A stretch of DNA of 64,000 nt, taken from positions 372,001 through 436,000 of the forward strand of contig NZ_JARVSM010000006.1 in assembly GCF_030209175.1 (NCBI RefSeq), written 5' to 3'. Each line of letters opens with the position of its first letter. The first letter of the stretch is position 1. Below, in pieces: positions 9,439 through 16,498 of the stretch. A program made the position numbers and the translations under genes. Source of the DNA: Pseudomonas sp. efr-133-TYG-5 (GTDB lineage: Bacteria; Pseudomonadota; Gammaproteobacteria; Pseudomonadales; Pseudomonadaceae). Below the pieces are notes generated by a model. That model did not search any database. It saw nothing but the letters and a program-made list of their open reading frames with translations, and was not told the DNA's origin.

Positions 9439-9704
9439 ATGAGCGAAGATTGCATAAGAAAATGGCTTAAAATCCATCCCCTTTGCAGCAATCTAAAACT
9501 CTGTGTCATTTTCTGTAATGCCGACATCGCGCAGCCGTTCAAAGGGGGCGGGACCTGCTGGACTGAAGGTCCCGGAACGGAAAAGGCATGCAGAAGGGTT
9601 AAGTTCACTGAGGCCGGGAAACCTTGGGGGTATATCTCTGGTGGAGAGGGAGACGCGCTTTTCAGGAAGGGGTGGGTGAATTGTTGTATGAGGTTGCACT
9701 GTGA
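9439..9704 (+). pseudogene. Recombination scar: truncated DUF4123 adaptor joined to a decayed second toxin tail
   Basis: The first 35 codons (9439-9543, MSEDCIRKWL ... IAQPFK) match the start of the intact adaptor at 10186 (MSDECIKNWL ... TAEPFK). The frame then passes into GTEKACRRVKFTEAGK (from 9574), which matches GTEEACRKVKFTETAK in the vgrG toxin tail. A stretch of about 35 codons is missing. The end RKG plus, after two extra G bases near 9670-9671, VGELLYEVAL and a stop at 9702-9704, matches EKVGEVIYEGVGK at the end of VgrG. The old stop still overlaps the next start (GTGA), just as vgrG overlaps its own immunity gene. The frame remains open from 9400 to 9720, but the product would be a nonsensical chimera. 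Confidence 0.75.
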
Positions 9705-10072
9705 AAGATTCGTTGGATGACGTTTATGCATGTGTGGTTTTGACATTGGCAGCACTGTTTGTCTTGTGTTTGGCGCTGATGTTCTATCTTGCTTATTTTC
9801 GAATCAAAGAGGTCTTGGGTTGCTTAAATAACTCTCCAGCTGTAATCGGTAGGTTAGCGCATTTGAGCCTTGCACCGCTTGTGCGATTGGTACTGCTCGG
9901 GCATATCAGCATGATGCTGATTATTCCTCGTCGCTCAATAAAAAAAGAGATGCTGAACGCCCAAGATTACGAAAGATTTCCACGTCATCTAAAGGAGTTA
10001 ATAAGATTCTGCAACTATTTCATGTGGTTGCTGATCGCACTGATGGTGGTTATGTATATTTTTTATCGTTGA
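9701..10072 (+). CDS. Second (orphan) immunity paralogue, three-helix membrane protein
   Basis: A 123-residue protein beginning with GTG at 9701, overlapping the relic toxin stop as GTGA. It has membrane helices at about residues 9-34, 58-76 and 104-122. It is clearly homologous to the immunity protein at 9018-9407: spacing of helices, the P-[SR]-R-[AS]-IK motif and the FP ... LIRF block are shared, but overall identity is low. Its partner toxin survives only as the fragment directly upstream, so it is an orphan immunity gene that could protect against siblings or competitors still carrying that toxin variant. No independent promoter was identified. Confidence 0.7.
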   Translation: MKDSLDDVYACVVLTLAALFVLCLALMFYLAYFRIKEVLGCLNNSPAVIGRLAHLSLAPLVRLVLLGHISMMLIIPRRSIKKEMLNAQDYERFPRHLKELIRFCNYFMWLLIALMVVMYIFYR

Positions 10073-10185
10073 TCTCTTGGCTCATGGTAGGTGATCGAGT
10101 TTTTGAGCCTGATGATATCGGTGTTAGCTAACGCCGGTATTCGGCGTGGTTGTAGGTAAGTTCATGGTTGGTTGAAATAGATCTT

Positions 10186-10908
10186 ATGAGTGATGAATGT
10201 ATAAAAAACTGGTTACACACCCCATCGTTCAAAACGGGTGAACAAGTTTTCGCCATCTTTAGCTGTGGCAGCACGGCTGAGCCATTCAAGGCTTGGCAGG
10301 CATCGAATAAGGTGCAAGCGCCGAGTCCAATCTGGGCCGATACAATTTACTCCGAGTGGGACGCGGTGATGCCTTATGTGGGAATCGTCGACTCGGACAG
10401 TGAGTTTCTGGATTGGGTGGTGACGACTGAGTCTCGCGACTGGGGCTGGTTGGCGGTGTCTTCGGCAAGTCTTGAGGTGGTGGTCGAGCACTTTCGCAGC
10501 CTGACGCAGGTGTTGATGCCCGATGGGAAAACGGTGTTTTTCCGGTTTTGGGATGGGCGGTTTCTGTTGCCGATTTTGCAGTCCGATGCCGTGGATGCGG
10601 CGCAGCTGTTGCCGGTAATTTCACGCGCACTGATCAATGGCCAGGCCTTGGATATCGGGGGGCGGGCGCAGATTTCGGGGCGTGTGTTCCCTTGGTGGAA
10701 AGTGCCTGAATCGGTGTTGGCTTCGGCGGGGGATGAAGTCCGTATCGGCAACGCGGTGCAATGGCTAAGCGAGGAGCATCCGGCAATGTTCGAGGCGTTT
10801 CCTGAACCTGTGCTGCGCTGCAAGGCCGGGCGGTTTTTTCAGATTTCAACGTCGGCAGAATCGTCGCAGTCGGCATTGCTGGAGTATTTGCTGGCAGAGC
10901 TGGAGTGA
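10186..10908 (+). CDS. DUF4123 (Tap-type) T6SS effector-loading adaptor
   Basis: A 240-residue soluble protein with the DUF4123 pattern: an N-terminal segment QVFAIFSCGS, a central YVGIVDSDSEFLDWV, then WGWLAVSSASLEVVVEHFR and the signature VLMPDGKTVFFRFWDGRFL. DUF4123 proteins (Tap/TEC) chaperone effectors onto VgrG tips and are dispensed after loading. The ATG at 10186 is preferred to an upstream TTG at 10168 because the truncated copy at 9439 also begins at the equivalent MS[DE][ED]C. Finding the adaptor after the immunity genes is unusual and fits a duplicated toxin-immunity-adaptor module. No effector gene with its own frame follows directly. Confidence 0.8.
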   Translation: MSDECIKNWLHTPSFKTGEQVFAIFSCGSTAEPFKAWQASNKVQAPSPIWADTIYSEWDAVMPYVGIVDSDSEFLDWVVTTESRDWGWLAVSSASLEVVVEHFRSLTQVLMPDGKTVFFRFWDGRFLLPILQSDAVDAAQLLPVISRALINGQALDIGGRAQISGRVFPWWKVPESVLASAGDEVRIGNAVQWLSEEHPAMFEAFPEPVLRCKAGRFFQISTSAESSQSALLEYLLAELE

Positions 10909-11178
10909 CATTTCCGGGCGAAGGTTTCGGACGTTTCCTTCGAGTTGCGGCGGCTTTCATGAACTGGTGGGCGTTGGGTAGCAGGGATAGTCTTGCATCG
11001 TCACCGCAGATGCGGCGACAGGGTGTAGGCGCCCTGATACTGGAAGAGCGCACGAACGTCGCCGCCCGGTTTGCGGCAGTTTACGTCCGTCCGTAAGATC
11101 ATTTGCGGCGGTTATGCGCGGGCACGCTTCGGCGTGGCCGAGTTCTCCGGTCTCGGTTCTCCTACCCCGCGCTTAGAC
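10909..11178. other. Non-coding or degenerate interval after the T6SS adaptor
   Basis: This 270-base interval separates the DUF4123 gene from the convergent Tai4-like gene. A 63-codon open frame beginning at a GTG at 10905 overlaps the adaptor stop, the position where an effector would normally start, but its product has no recognisable domain or convincing composition. I see one short hairpin around GGCACGCTTCGGCGTG (11119-11134). It may be the remnant of a lost effector, but that cannot be shown from sequence alone. Confidence 0.4.
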
Positions 11179-11592
11179 TCACTCAGCGATATACGCATCC
11201 TGAGTGTTGATAAAACTGGCGAACGCCTCTGAGTTGTAGACCGCCAGGCATCCATGAAAAACGACTTTTCTGTTCGAGTGTTTGCTGTTCGAAGGCGTCT
11301 TTGCATAGGCTGCAAATACATAGTCTCGAGTTGCTTTGTACGGGTCGTGGAGTACTTGCAGCGTGTCTTCATTTTGCCGGATGGCATGCATACCGTTGCC
11401 CATGAACGAGTAGGCAGCGGCGGACAGCTCGATATCTTTTTCGAGTGCGGAGCGTTCGTTGAATGGCTCCAGGATGCATTGGCTCAGGCCATAGTTCTTG
11501 AGCATCTGGCGAGCCTGCGCAATGTGATTTGCGCCCGCCACGGCGTGCATTGAGCAGATCAGGCACAGAGAGAAAATGAGTGGGTGACGCAT
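11179..11592 (-). CDS. Tai4-like T6SS amidase immunity protein (orphan)
   Basis: A 137-residue periplasmic protein with a clear signal peptide (MRHPLIFSLCLICSMHAVAGA). The mature part shows the Tai4 pattern: LKNYGLSQCIL near the N-terminus, an Ala/Tyr/Gly-containing helix (AAAYSFMGNGMHA), and a late Cys in FHGCLAVYNSEAF. In this family the two cysteines can pair. Tai4 blocks the peptidoglycan amidase effector Tae4 in the periplasm. No tae4 gene lies beside it on either side, so it is an orphan, consistent with an immunity reservoir next to a vgrG island. A good AGGAAG ribosome site precedes the ATG. Assignment is by sequence pattern from memory. Confidence 0.65.
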   Translation of the reverse strand: MRHPLIFSLCLICSMHAVAGANHIAQARQMLKNYGLSQCILEPFNERSALEKDIELSAAAYSFMGNGMHAIRQNEDTLQVLHDPYKATRDYVFAAYAKTPSNSKHSNRKVVFHGCLAVYNSEAFASFINTQDAYIAE

Positions 11593-11748
11593 GGGTTTGA
11601 CTTCCTGTCGGCTATGACCTGCCAGTTAAGCGAGAAAACCGGCCTTTGGCGAGGGTGGGTACTTGGCGTGAGAGAGGCCCGCTCGGCCGCCAGCCCCTGA
11701 CTTGCCGCCCGGTAAAAGGTAAACTTTGCGCCCTTCGCAGGAGCAGCC

Positions 11749-12588
11749 ATGAATTATCGTCACGCCTTCCATGCCGGCAATCACGCCGATGTGTTCAAAC
11801 ACCTGACCTTGACCCGCCTCATCGCCCTGATGTCGCGCAAGGAGCAGCCGTTTGCCTATCTCGACACGCATGCCGGTATCGGTCTGTATGACTTGCAGGG
11901 CGATCAGGCCAATCGCACTGGCGAGTACCTGGAAGGCATCGCGCGTTTGTGGGATCAGCCGGATCTGCCAGCGCTGACCGCTGACTACATGCAGGTGCTG
12001 CACGAGATGAACCCCGATGGCCAGTTGCGCTACTACCCGGGCTCGCCGGAGCTGGCGCGGCGCCTGACCCGCCCGCAGGACCGGGTGATGCTCAACGAAA
12101 AGCACCCGCAAGACGGCGTGCAGCTCAAGGAGAACATGGCCGGCGACCGTCGGGTCAAGGTGCATCTGGGCGAGGGCTGGCATGTGGCGCGGGCGATGTT
12201 GCCGGTGCAGGAGAAGCGTGCGGTGATGTTGATCGATCCGCCGTTCGAGCAACTTGATGAGATGCAAAAGTGTGCGGCGTCGCTGAAAGAAGCGATTGGC
12301 CGGATGCGTCAGACCGTAGCGGCCATTTGGTACCCGGTGAAGGATCAGCGTGCGCTGCGGCGTTTCTATCAGGACCTGGCCGGCACCGGCGCGCCGAAGT
12401 TGCTGCGTGTGGAGCTGCTGGTGCATCCGCTGGATACGCCGAACAGCCTGAACGGTTCGGGCCTGGCGATTGCCAATCCGCCGTGGGGGCTGGAAGAGGA
12501 ATTGCGTGAGCTGCTGCCGTGGCTGTCGAAGAAGCTTGGGCAGACCCAGGGTGGCTGGCAGATGGATTGGTTGATCGCCGAGAGCTGA
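11749..12588 (+). CDS. rlmJ: 23S rRNA (adenine(2030)-N6)-methyltransferase RlmJ
   Basis: This 279-residue protein begins MNYRHAFHAGNHADVFKH, the highly conserved start of RlmJ (formerly YhiR/ComJ). It has the SAM-binding DTHAGIGLYDL segment and the N6-adenine methylase catalytic tetrapeptide in LIDPPFE (about residue 161). It methylates A2030 of 23S rRNA during ribosome assembly. The ATG at 11749 has a GCAGGAG ribosome site. Length is as expected. It stands alone between the tai4-like gene (divergent) and msrA (convergent). Confidence 0.95.
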   Translation: MNYRHAFHAGNHADVFKHLTLTRLIALMSRKEQPFAYLDTHAGIGLYDLQGDQANRTGEYLEGIARLWDQPDLPALTADYMQVLHEMNPDGQLRYYPGSPELARRLTRPQDRVMLNEKHPQDGVQLKENMAGDRRVKVHLGEGWHVARAMLPVQEKRAVMLIDPPFEQLDEMQKCAASLKEAIGRMRQTVAAIWYPVKDQRALRRFYQDLAGTGAPKLLRVELLVHPLDTPNSLNGSGLAIANPPWGLEEELRELLPWLSKKLGQTQGGWQMDWLIAES

Positions 12589-12610
12589 TCAGTTGGTTTG
12601 CTGGTGTCTG

Positions 12611-12695
12611 ATCGGTCGCCTTCGCGGGCAGGCCCGCTCCCACAGGGAACTAAGTCGTTCATGGAACTTGTGGAAGCGGCTTGCTCGCGCAGCTT
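12611..12695. repeat. REP doublet in outward arrangement
   Basis: TTCGCGGGCAGGCCCGCTCC at about 12611 is followed after about 20 bases by a degenerate GTGGAAGCGGCTTGCTCGCG. The two REP arms are in the opposite relative order to the common REPIN, and one has drifted. It lies between convergent rlmJ and msrA. Confidence 0.65.
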
Positions 12696-12701
12696 TCAGG
12701 T

Positions 12702-13367
12702 TCAGTTACCCGCCAGGCTCGGTGGCATACACACGCCGGTGCCGCCGATGCCGCAATAGCCTTCAGGGTTTTTCGCCAGGTACTGCTGGTGATAGGCCTC
12801 GGCGAAGTACACGGTCGGGGCCTGTTCGATTTCGGTGCTGATTTCCCCGAGGCCAGCCTTGCTCAGCTCGGCCTGATACACGGCTTTGCTCTTCAGCGCG
12901 GCGTCCAGTTGCTCCGGCGTGGTGGCGTAGATCACCGAGCGGTACTGAGTGCCGATGTCGTTGCCCTGACGCATGCCCTGGGTCGGGTTGTGCAGTTCCC
13001 AGAACATCGCCAACAGCTCTTCATAGCTGACCTTGTCCTGGTCATACACCACCAGCACCACTTCCGCGTGGCCGGTCAGGCCCGAGCAGACTTCTTCGTA
13101 GGTCGGGTTCGGGGTGAAGCCGCCGGCGTAGCCGACCACGGTGCTGACCACGCCTTCACGCTGCCAGAAACGGCGCTCGGCACCCCAGAAGCAACCGAGG
13201 CCGAAAATCGCGAAGCCGACGTTCTGGAAAAACGGGCCGAGCAGCGGGGTTTCTTCGAAGACGAAATGCTTTTCAGGCAGGGTCATCGCAGTTTCGCGGC
13301 CGGGTAGAGCTTGGTCTTTAGTCGGTAGCACGTTTTTGTTCACCAGAATTTCCGAGCGCAGAACCAT
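12702..13367 (-). CDS. msrA: Peptide methionine (S)-S-oxide reductase MsrA
   Basis: A 221-residue repair enzyme that reduces methionine-S-sulfoxide in proteins using thioredoxin. The catalytic motif GLGCFWGAERRFW is present near residue 57, with the typical GYAGG, TGHAEVV and GNDIGTQYRS blocks. Near the end, EGYCGIGGTGVCMP gives the recycling cysteines. The N-terminal extension of about 45 residues before the core is typical of pseudomonads. The start at 13367 has a GAGAGGA ribosome site. Its place beside dipA and rlmJ agrees with PAO1 synteny (PA5018). Confidence 0.95.
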   Translation of the reverse strand: MVLRSEILVNKNVLPTKDQALPGRETAMTLPEKHFVFEETPLLGPFFQNVGFAIFGLGCFWGAERRFWQREGVVSTVVGYAGGFTPNPTYEEVCSGLTGHAEVVLVVYDQDKVSYEELLAMFWELHNPTQGMRQGNDIGTQYRSVIYATTPEQLDAALKSKAVYQAELSKAGLGEISTEIEQAPTVYFAEAYHQQYLAKNPEGYCGIGGTGVCMPPSLAGN

Positions 13368-13449
13368 GATCGTTCCTCTCAGTCAGGATGGGATGTAAAA
13401 AGTCAGACCGTCAGTGTGCCCAATGATGCCCGATTTCGCACCCTTCAAA

Positions 13450-13531
13450 TGTGGCAGTGAGCCTGCTCGCGAAAGCGCTGTGTCAGGCGACGACGCTGTC
13501 GACGGCTATAACGCCTTCGCGAGCAGGGGGG
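13450..13531. repeat. Decayed REPIN
   Basis: GTGGCAGTGAGCCTGCTCGCG at 13450 lacks the canonical GGGAGC step, and the inverted partner at 13516-13531 (TTCGCGAGCAGGGGGG) is truncated. It sits between the msrA start and the dipA stop. Confidence 0.65.
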
Positions 13532-13547
13532 CCTCGACAGATGGGAT

Positions 13548-16244
13548 TTAGAGGCAGAGCGGGCCGCGCGGGTAGCGCTTGAGCGCCTGGATCAGCTCGG
13601 CGCCGGGGATCGGCCGGTCGAACAAATAGCCCTGGCCGACGTCGCAACGATGACGGCGCAGAAACGCCAGTTGTTCGGCGGTCTCGATGCCTTCGGCCAC
13701 GACTTTGAGTTTCAGGTTGTGCGCCATGGCAATCACCGCCGAGGTGATTTCCATGTCGTCCTGGTTGTCCGGGATTTCGTGGATGAAGCTGCGATCGATC
13801 TTGATGATGTCGATGGGGAATTTCTTCAGGTAGCTGAGCGACGAGTAGCCGGTGCCGAAGTCGTCCATGGCCAGGGTCAGGCCCAGGCGCTTGAGCTGGT
13901 CGAGCTGCAGGTGGGTGTCTTCGGTGGCTTCGAGCAGCAGGCCTTCGGTCAGCTCCAGCTCCAGCAGATTGGCTGGCAGCGCTTCCTCCTTGAGGATGTT
14001 GGCGATGGAGGCGACCAGATCCGGGTCGGAGAACTGCTTGGGCGAGAGGTTGATCGCCACTTGCAGGTTGCCCATGCCGGCGGCCGTCAGCGCCTTGCTC
14101 ATGCGGCAGGCCTGACGGGCGATCCACTTGCCGATCGGGATGATCAGGCCGGTTTCCTCGGCGACGCTGATGAACTGGTCCGGGCGGATCATGCCGCGCT
14201 CCGGATGGTTCCAGCGCAGCAGGGCTTCCATGCCCAGCAAGCGGCCGCTGCGCAGGCACAGCTTGGGCTGGTAGAACACGTCCAGTTCGTTCTGGGTCAG
14301 GGCGCGGCGCAGGTTGTTCTCGACGAACAGCTTGTAGCTGGCCTCGGCATTCAACGCCTCGGTGAATACCTGCACCTGGTGTTTGCCGTTGGCCTTGGCC
14401 TTGTGCAGGGCGAGGCCGGCGTTGCGCATCAGGGTCTGCGGGTCGCGGCCGTGCAACGGCGCGCAGGCCAGGCCCACGGAGCCGGTGACGCTGATCAACT
14501 GGTTGTCGACGAACATCGGCTTGTCGAGGGTCGCCAGCAACTGGTTGGCGATCTGCTGGCCGGTGGCCAGGTCGGTGTCGTCGAGCAACACGGCAAACTC
14601 GTTACTGGCGAACCGCGCGAGGCTGCCGCTCGGGCTCAGGCTGTTGCGCAGGCGCCGGGCCAGGCTGATCAGCAGTTTGTCGCCGGTCTGGTGGCCGAGG
14701 CTGTCGTTGATCCGCTTGAAGTTGTCGATGTCGACCAGCAACAGGCTGATCGGGGTATCGCTGTCCCGGGCGAACCGTTCGTCGAGATTGCGGATAAATG
14801 CAGGTCGATTGCCGAGGTTGGTCAGGTTGTCGGTGTAGGCCAGGCGCTCGATGCGCTGCTGGGCCAGTTTGGTCTGGGTGATGTCTTCGTAGATGCCGAT
14901 GTAGTGCGTCAGTTCGCGGTTGTCGCCGTAGACCTTGGAAATCGACAGCTGACCCCAGTACGGCTCGAGGTTTTTGCGCCGGCTCTTGAATTCGCCCTGC
15001 CAGCTGTTGCTCTTGGCCAGCGCCGAGGGCGCGTCGAACAGCAGCTCGCTGAGGTTTTCCAGCGCCGGCAGCTCCGACAGGCGCTGGCCGTGGACTTCCT
15101 CGGTGGTGTACTGGGTGATCGCGGTGAAGCTCGGGTTGACGTACTCGACCACGCCATCGCAATTGACCAGCAGAAAGGCGTTGGCGCTTTGCTCCACGGC
15201 CCGCTGGAACAGGTGCAGGGCGCTGGTGGCGGTGCGCCGGTTATGGTTGTTGATGACCTGGGCGAACTGATCGGCCAGCTCACCGGCAAAGGCGATTTCA
15301 TCGGACTGCCAGGCGCGGGTGACCCCGGTCTGCTCCAGGCACAGCACGCCGACCACCTGGCCGTCGACGCGGATACTGGCGTCGAGCATGGCGTTGACGT
15401 CGCGCGGGCGCAGGGCTTCGGCCATCTCGCGGGTGCGCGGGTCGCGCATTGCATTGTGCGCGTCGATGGCACGGCTGCTGTGCAGGGCTTCCATGTAGTC
15501 GGGGAAGCCGCTGACGTCGATCACATCCGGCAGGATGTATTCCTGGGTCGCGCGGTGGTAGGCCGAAATCGGTACCAGGTGCTGGCCTTCGAGGTTCCAC
15601 AGGCTGGCGCAGTCGATTTCGTAGATGTCGCAGGCGCAGCGCGTGATCAGCTCGGCGGCTTCGCGCAGCGAGTTGTGGCTGCTGTAGCGCTGGCGGGCGA
15701 GCAACAGGATCAGGTCCTGCTGCGCACGCACCCGCTCCAGATGCTGCAGCTGCTCCTGCTGGGCGCGCTGGTTGAGTTCAAGGGCGATCTGCAGGCGTGA
15801 ATTCTGGGTTTCGAGGTCGACCGACGGCAGCGTCGGCGCCTGGTCGAAGACATCGTCGACCGCCAGCAGGTAGCCGCGCAGCAGGTGACGATTGTGCTGT
15901 TTGTAGGCTTCGCCGAGTTCGAGGATGCTCAACGGCCCGGCGGCGGTGTGCAGGGTGTAGCGCACCAGATAGTGCGGGCTGTCGCGCAGTTGTTGCTGGA
16001 TGGCGTCGTGCTGCTGATAGCGCGCTTCGGGCTCCATCAGGCTGGCGTAGGGCGAGCCGACCAGGGCGCAGAGTTCGACGGCCGGTTGGCCGAACTGGCG
16101 TTCACAGTTGGGATCGAGAAACAGCATCGCCCAACTGGCTTCATTCAAGCGCTCGAAACGCAGCATGCCGAGCCGCGAGGGCACAGGCAACTGCGTCACT
16201 ACCTCGGCCACCATACGGCTGGCGGCATCGGGTTGGCTCTTCAT
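13548..16244 (-). CDS. dipA: Cyclic-di-GMP phosphodiesterase DipA-like (GAF-PAS-degenerate GGDEF-EAL)
   Basis: About 898 residues. An N-terminal PAS-like sensor region is followed by a GAF domain, a PAS domain (VNCDGVVEYVNPSFTAITQY), a GGDEF domain and an EAL domain. The GGDEF signature is replaced by ASNEF, so cyclase activity should be lost. The EAL domain keeps every catalytic element: MEALLRWNHP, INLSPKQF, ELELTEG, DDFGTGYSSL, IIKIDRSFI, VVAEGIET and DVGQGYLF. That is the architecture of P. aeruginosa DipA (PA5017), a phosphodiesterase needed for biofilm dispersal, and the msrA-dipA-aceF order also matches. The frame is open to 16358, but the ATG at 16244 (MKSQPDAASRMVAEVV) is chosen because the upstream residues are Arg-rich and unlike homologues. 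Confidence 0.88.
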   Translation of the reverse strand: MKSQPDAASRMVAEVVTQLPVPSRLGMLRFERLNEASWAMLFLDPNCERQFGQPAVELCALVGSPYASLMEPEARYQQHDAIQQQLRDSPHYLVRYTLHTAAGPLSILELGEAYKQHNRHLLRGYLLAVDDVFDQAPTLPSVDLETQNSRLQIALELNQRAQQEQLQHLERVRAQQDLILLLARQRYSSHNSLREAAELITRCACDIYEIDCASLWNLEGQHLVPISAYHRATQEYILPDVIDVSGFPDYMEALHSSRAIDAHNAMRDPRTREMAEALRPRDVNAMLDASIRVDGQVVGVLCLEQTGVTRAWQSDEIAFAGELADQFAQVINNHNRRTATSALHLFQRAVEQSANAFLLVNCDGVVEYVNPSFTAITQYTTEEVHGQRLSELPALENLSELLFDAPSALAKSNSWQGEFKSRRKNLEPYWGQLSISKVYGDNRELTHYIGIYEDITQTKLAQQRIERLAYTDNLTNLGNRPAFIRNLDERFARDSDTPISLLLVDIDNFKRINDSLGHQTGDKLLISLARRLRNSLSPSGSLARFASNEFAVLLDDTDLATGQQIANQLLATLDKPMFVDNQLISVTGSVGLACAPLHGRDPQTLMRNAGLALHKAKANGKHQVQVFTEALNAEASYKLFVENNLRRALTQNELDVFYQPKLCLRSGRLLGMEALLRWNHPERGMIRPDQFISVAEETGLIIPIGKWIARQACRMSKALTAAGMGNLQVAINLSPKQFSDPDLVASIANILKEEALPANLLELELTEGLLLEATEDTHLQLDQLKRLGLTLAMDDFGTGYSSLSYLKKFPIDIIKIDRSFIHEIPDNQDDMEITSAVIAMAHNLKLKVVAEGIETAEQLAFLRRHRCDVGQGYLFDRPIPGAELIQALKRYPRGPLCL

Positions 16245-16417
16245 GAAGGGAACTCGCTTGGAAATATGCTGAACGCGCCGGGCTCTCGCCCTCTTTACTG
16301 TTGCCTGCGGCAAGGTTGCATCATTGCGGCACTGACTGACAAGAGACATGAAGGCCAAGTGCTATAAGAATGTGTCGGCCGCGTGGGGCATTTCTCCAGT
16401 GCCTGGCGCAAAAGAGC

Positions 16418-16492
16418 AAAAGATCGCCGCTCGCGGCAGCGCCTGCAGGGGACACCCACCCATGCAGAGGCTGCCGCAGGCCGCGATCTTTT
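16418..16492. repeat. Inverted-repeat element (AAAGATCGC ... GCGATCTTT), likely phoD-like terminator
   Basis: AAAAGATCGCCGCTCGCGGCAG is mirrored by CTGCCGCAGGCCGCGATCTTTT across a 30-base centre. On the minus strand the hairpin ends in a T-rich run directly after the phosphatase stop, so it can act as its terminator. A related element occurs at 55374-55454. Confidence 0.75.
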
Positions 16493-16498
16493 CAGCAT

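Noticed and set aside
9400..9720. 106-codon open frame taken as an intact small gene
   Set aside because: Its two halves match two different neighbouring genes and the C-terminal part is out of frame with its parent, so it is treated as a recombination relic.
10905..11096. 63-codon frame overlapping the DUF4123 stop, as a possible effector start
   Set aside because: No recognisable domain, no ribosome site beyond the overlap, and Arg-rich composition typical of spurious frames; kept only as a remark.
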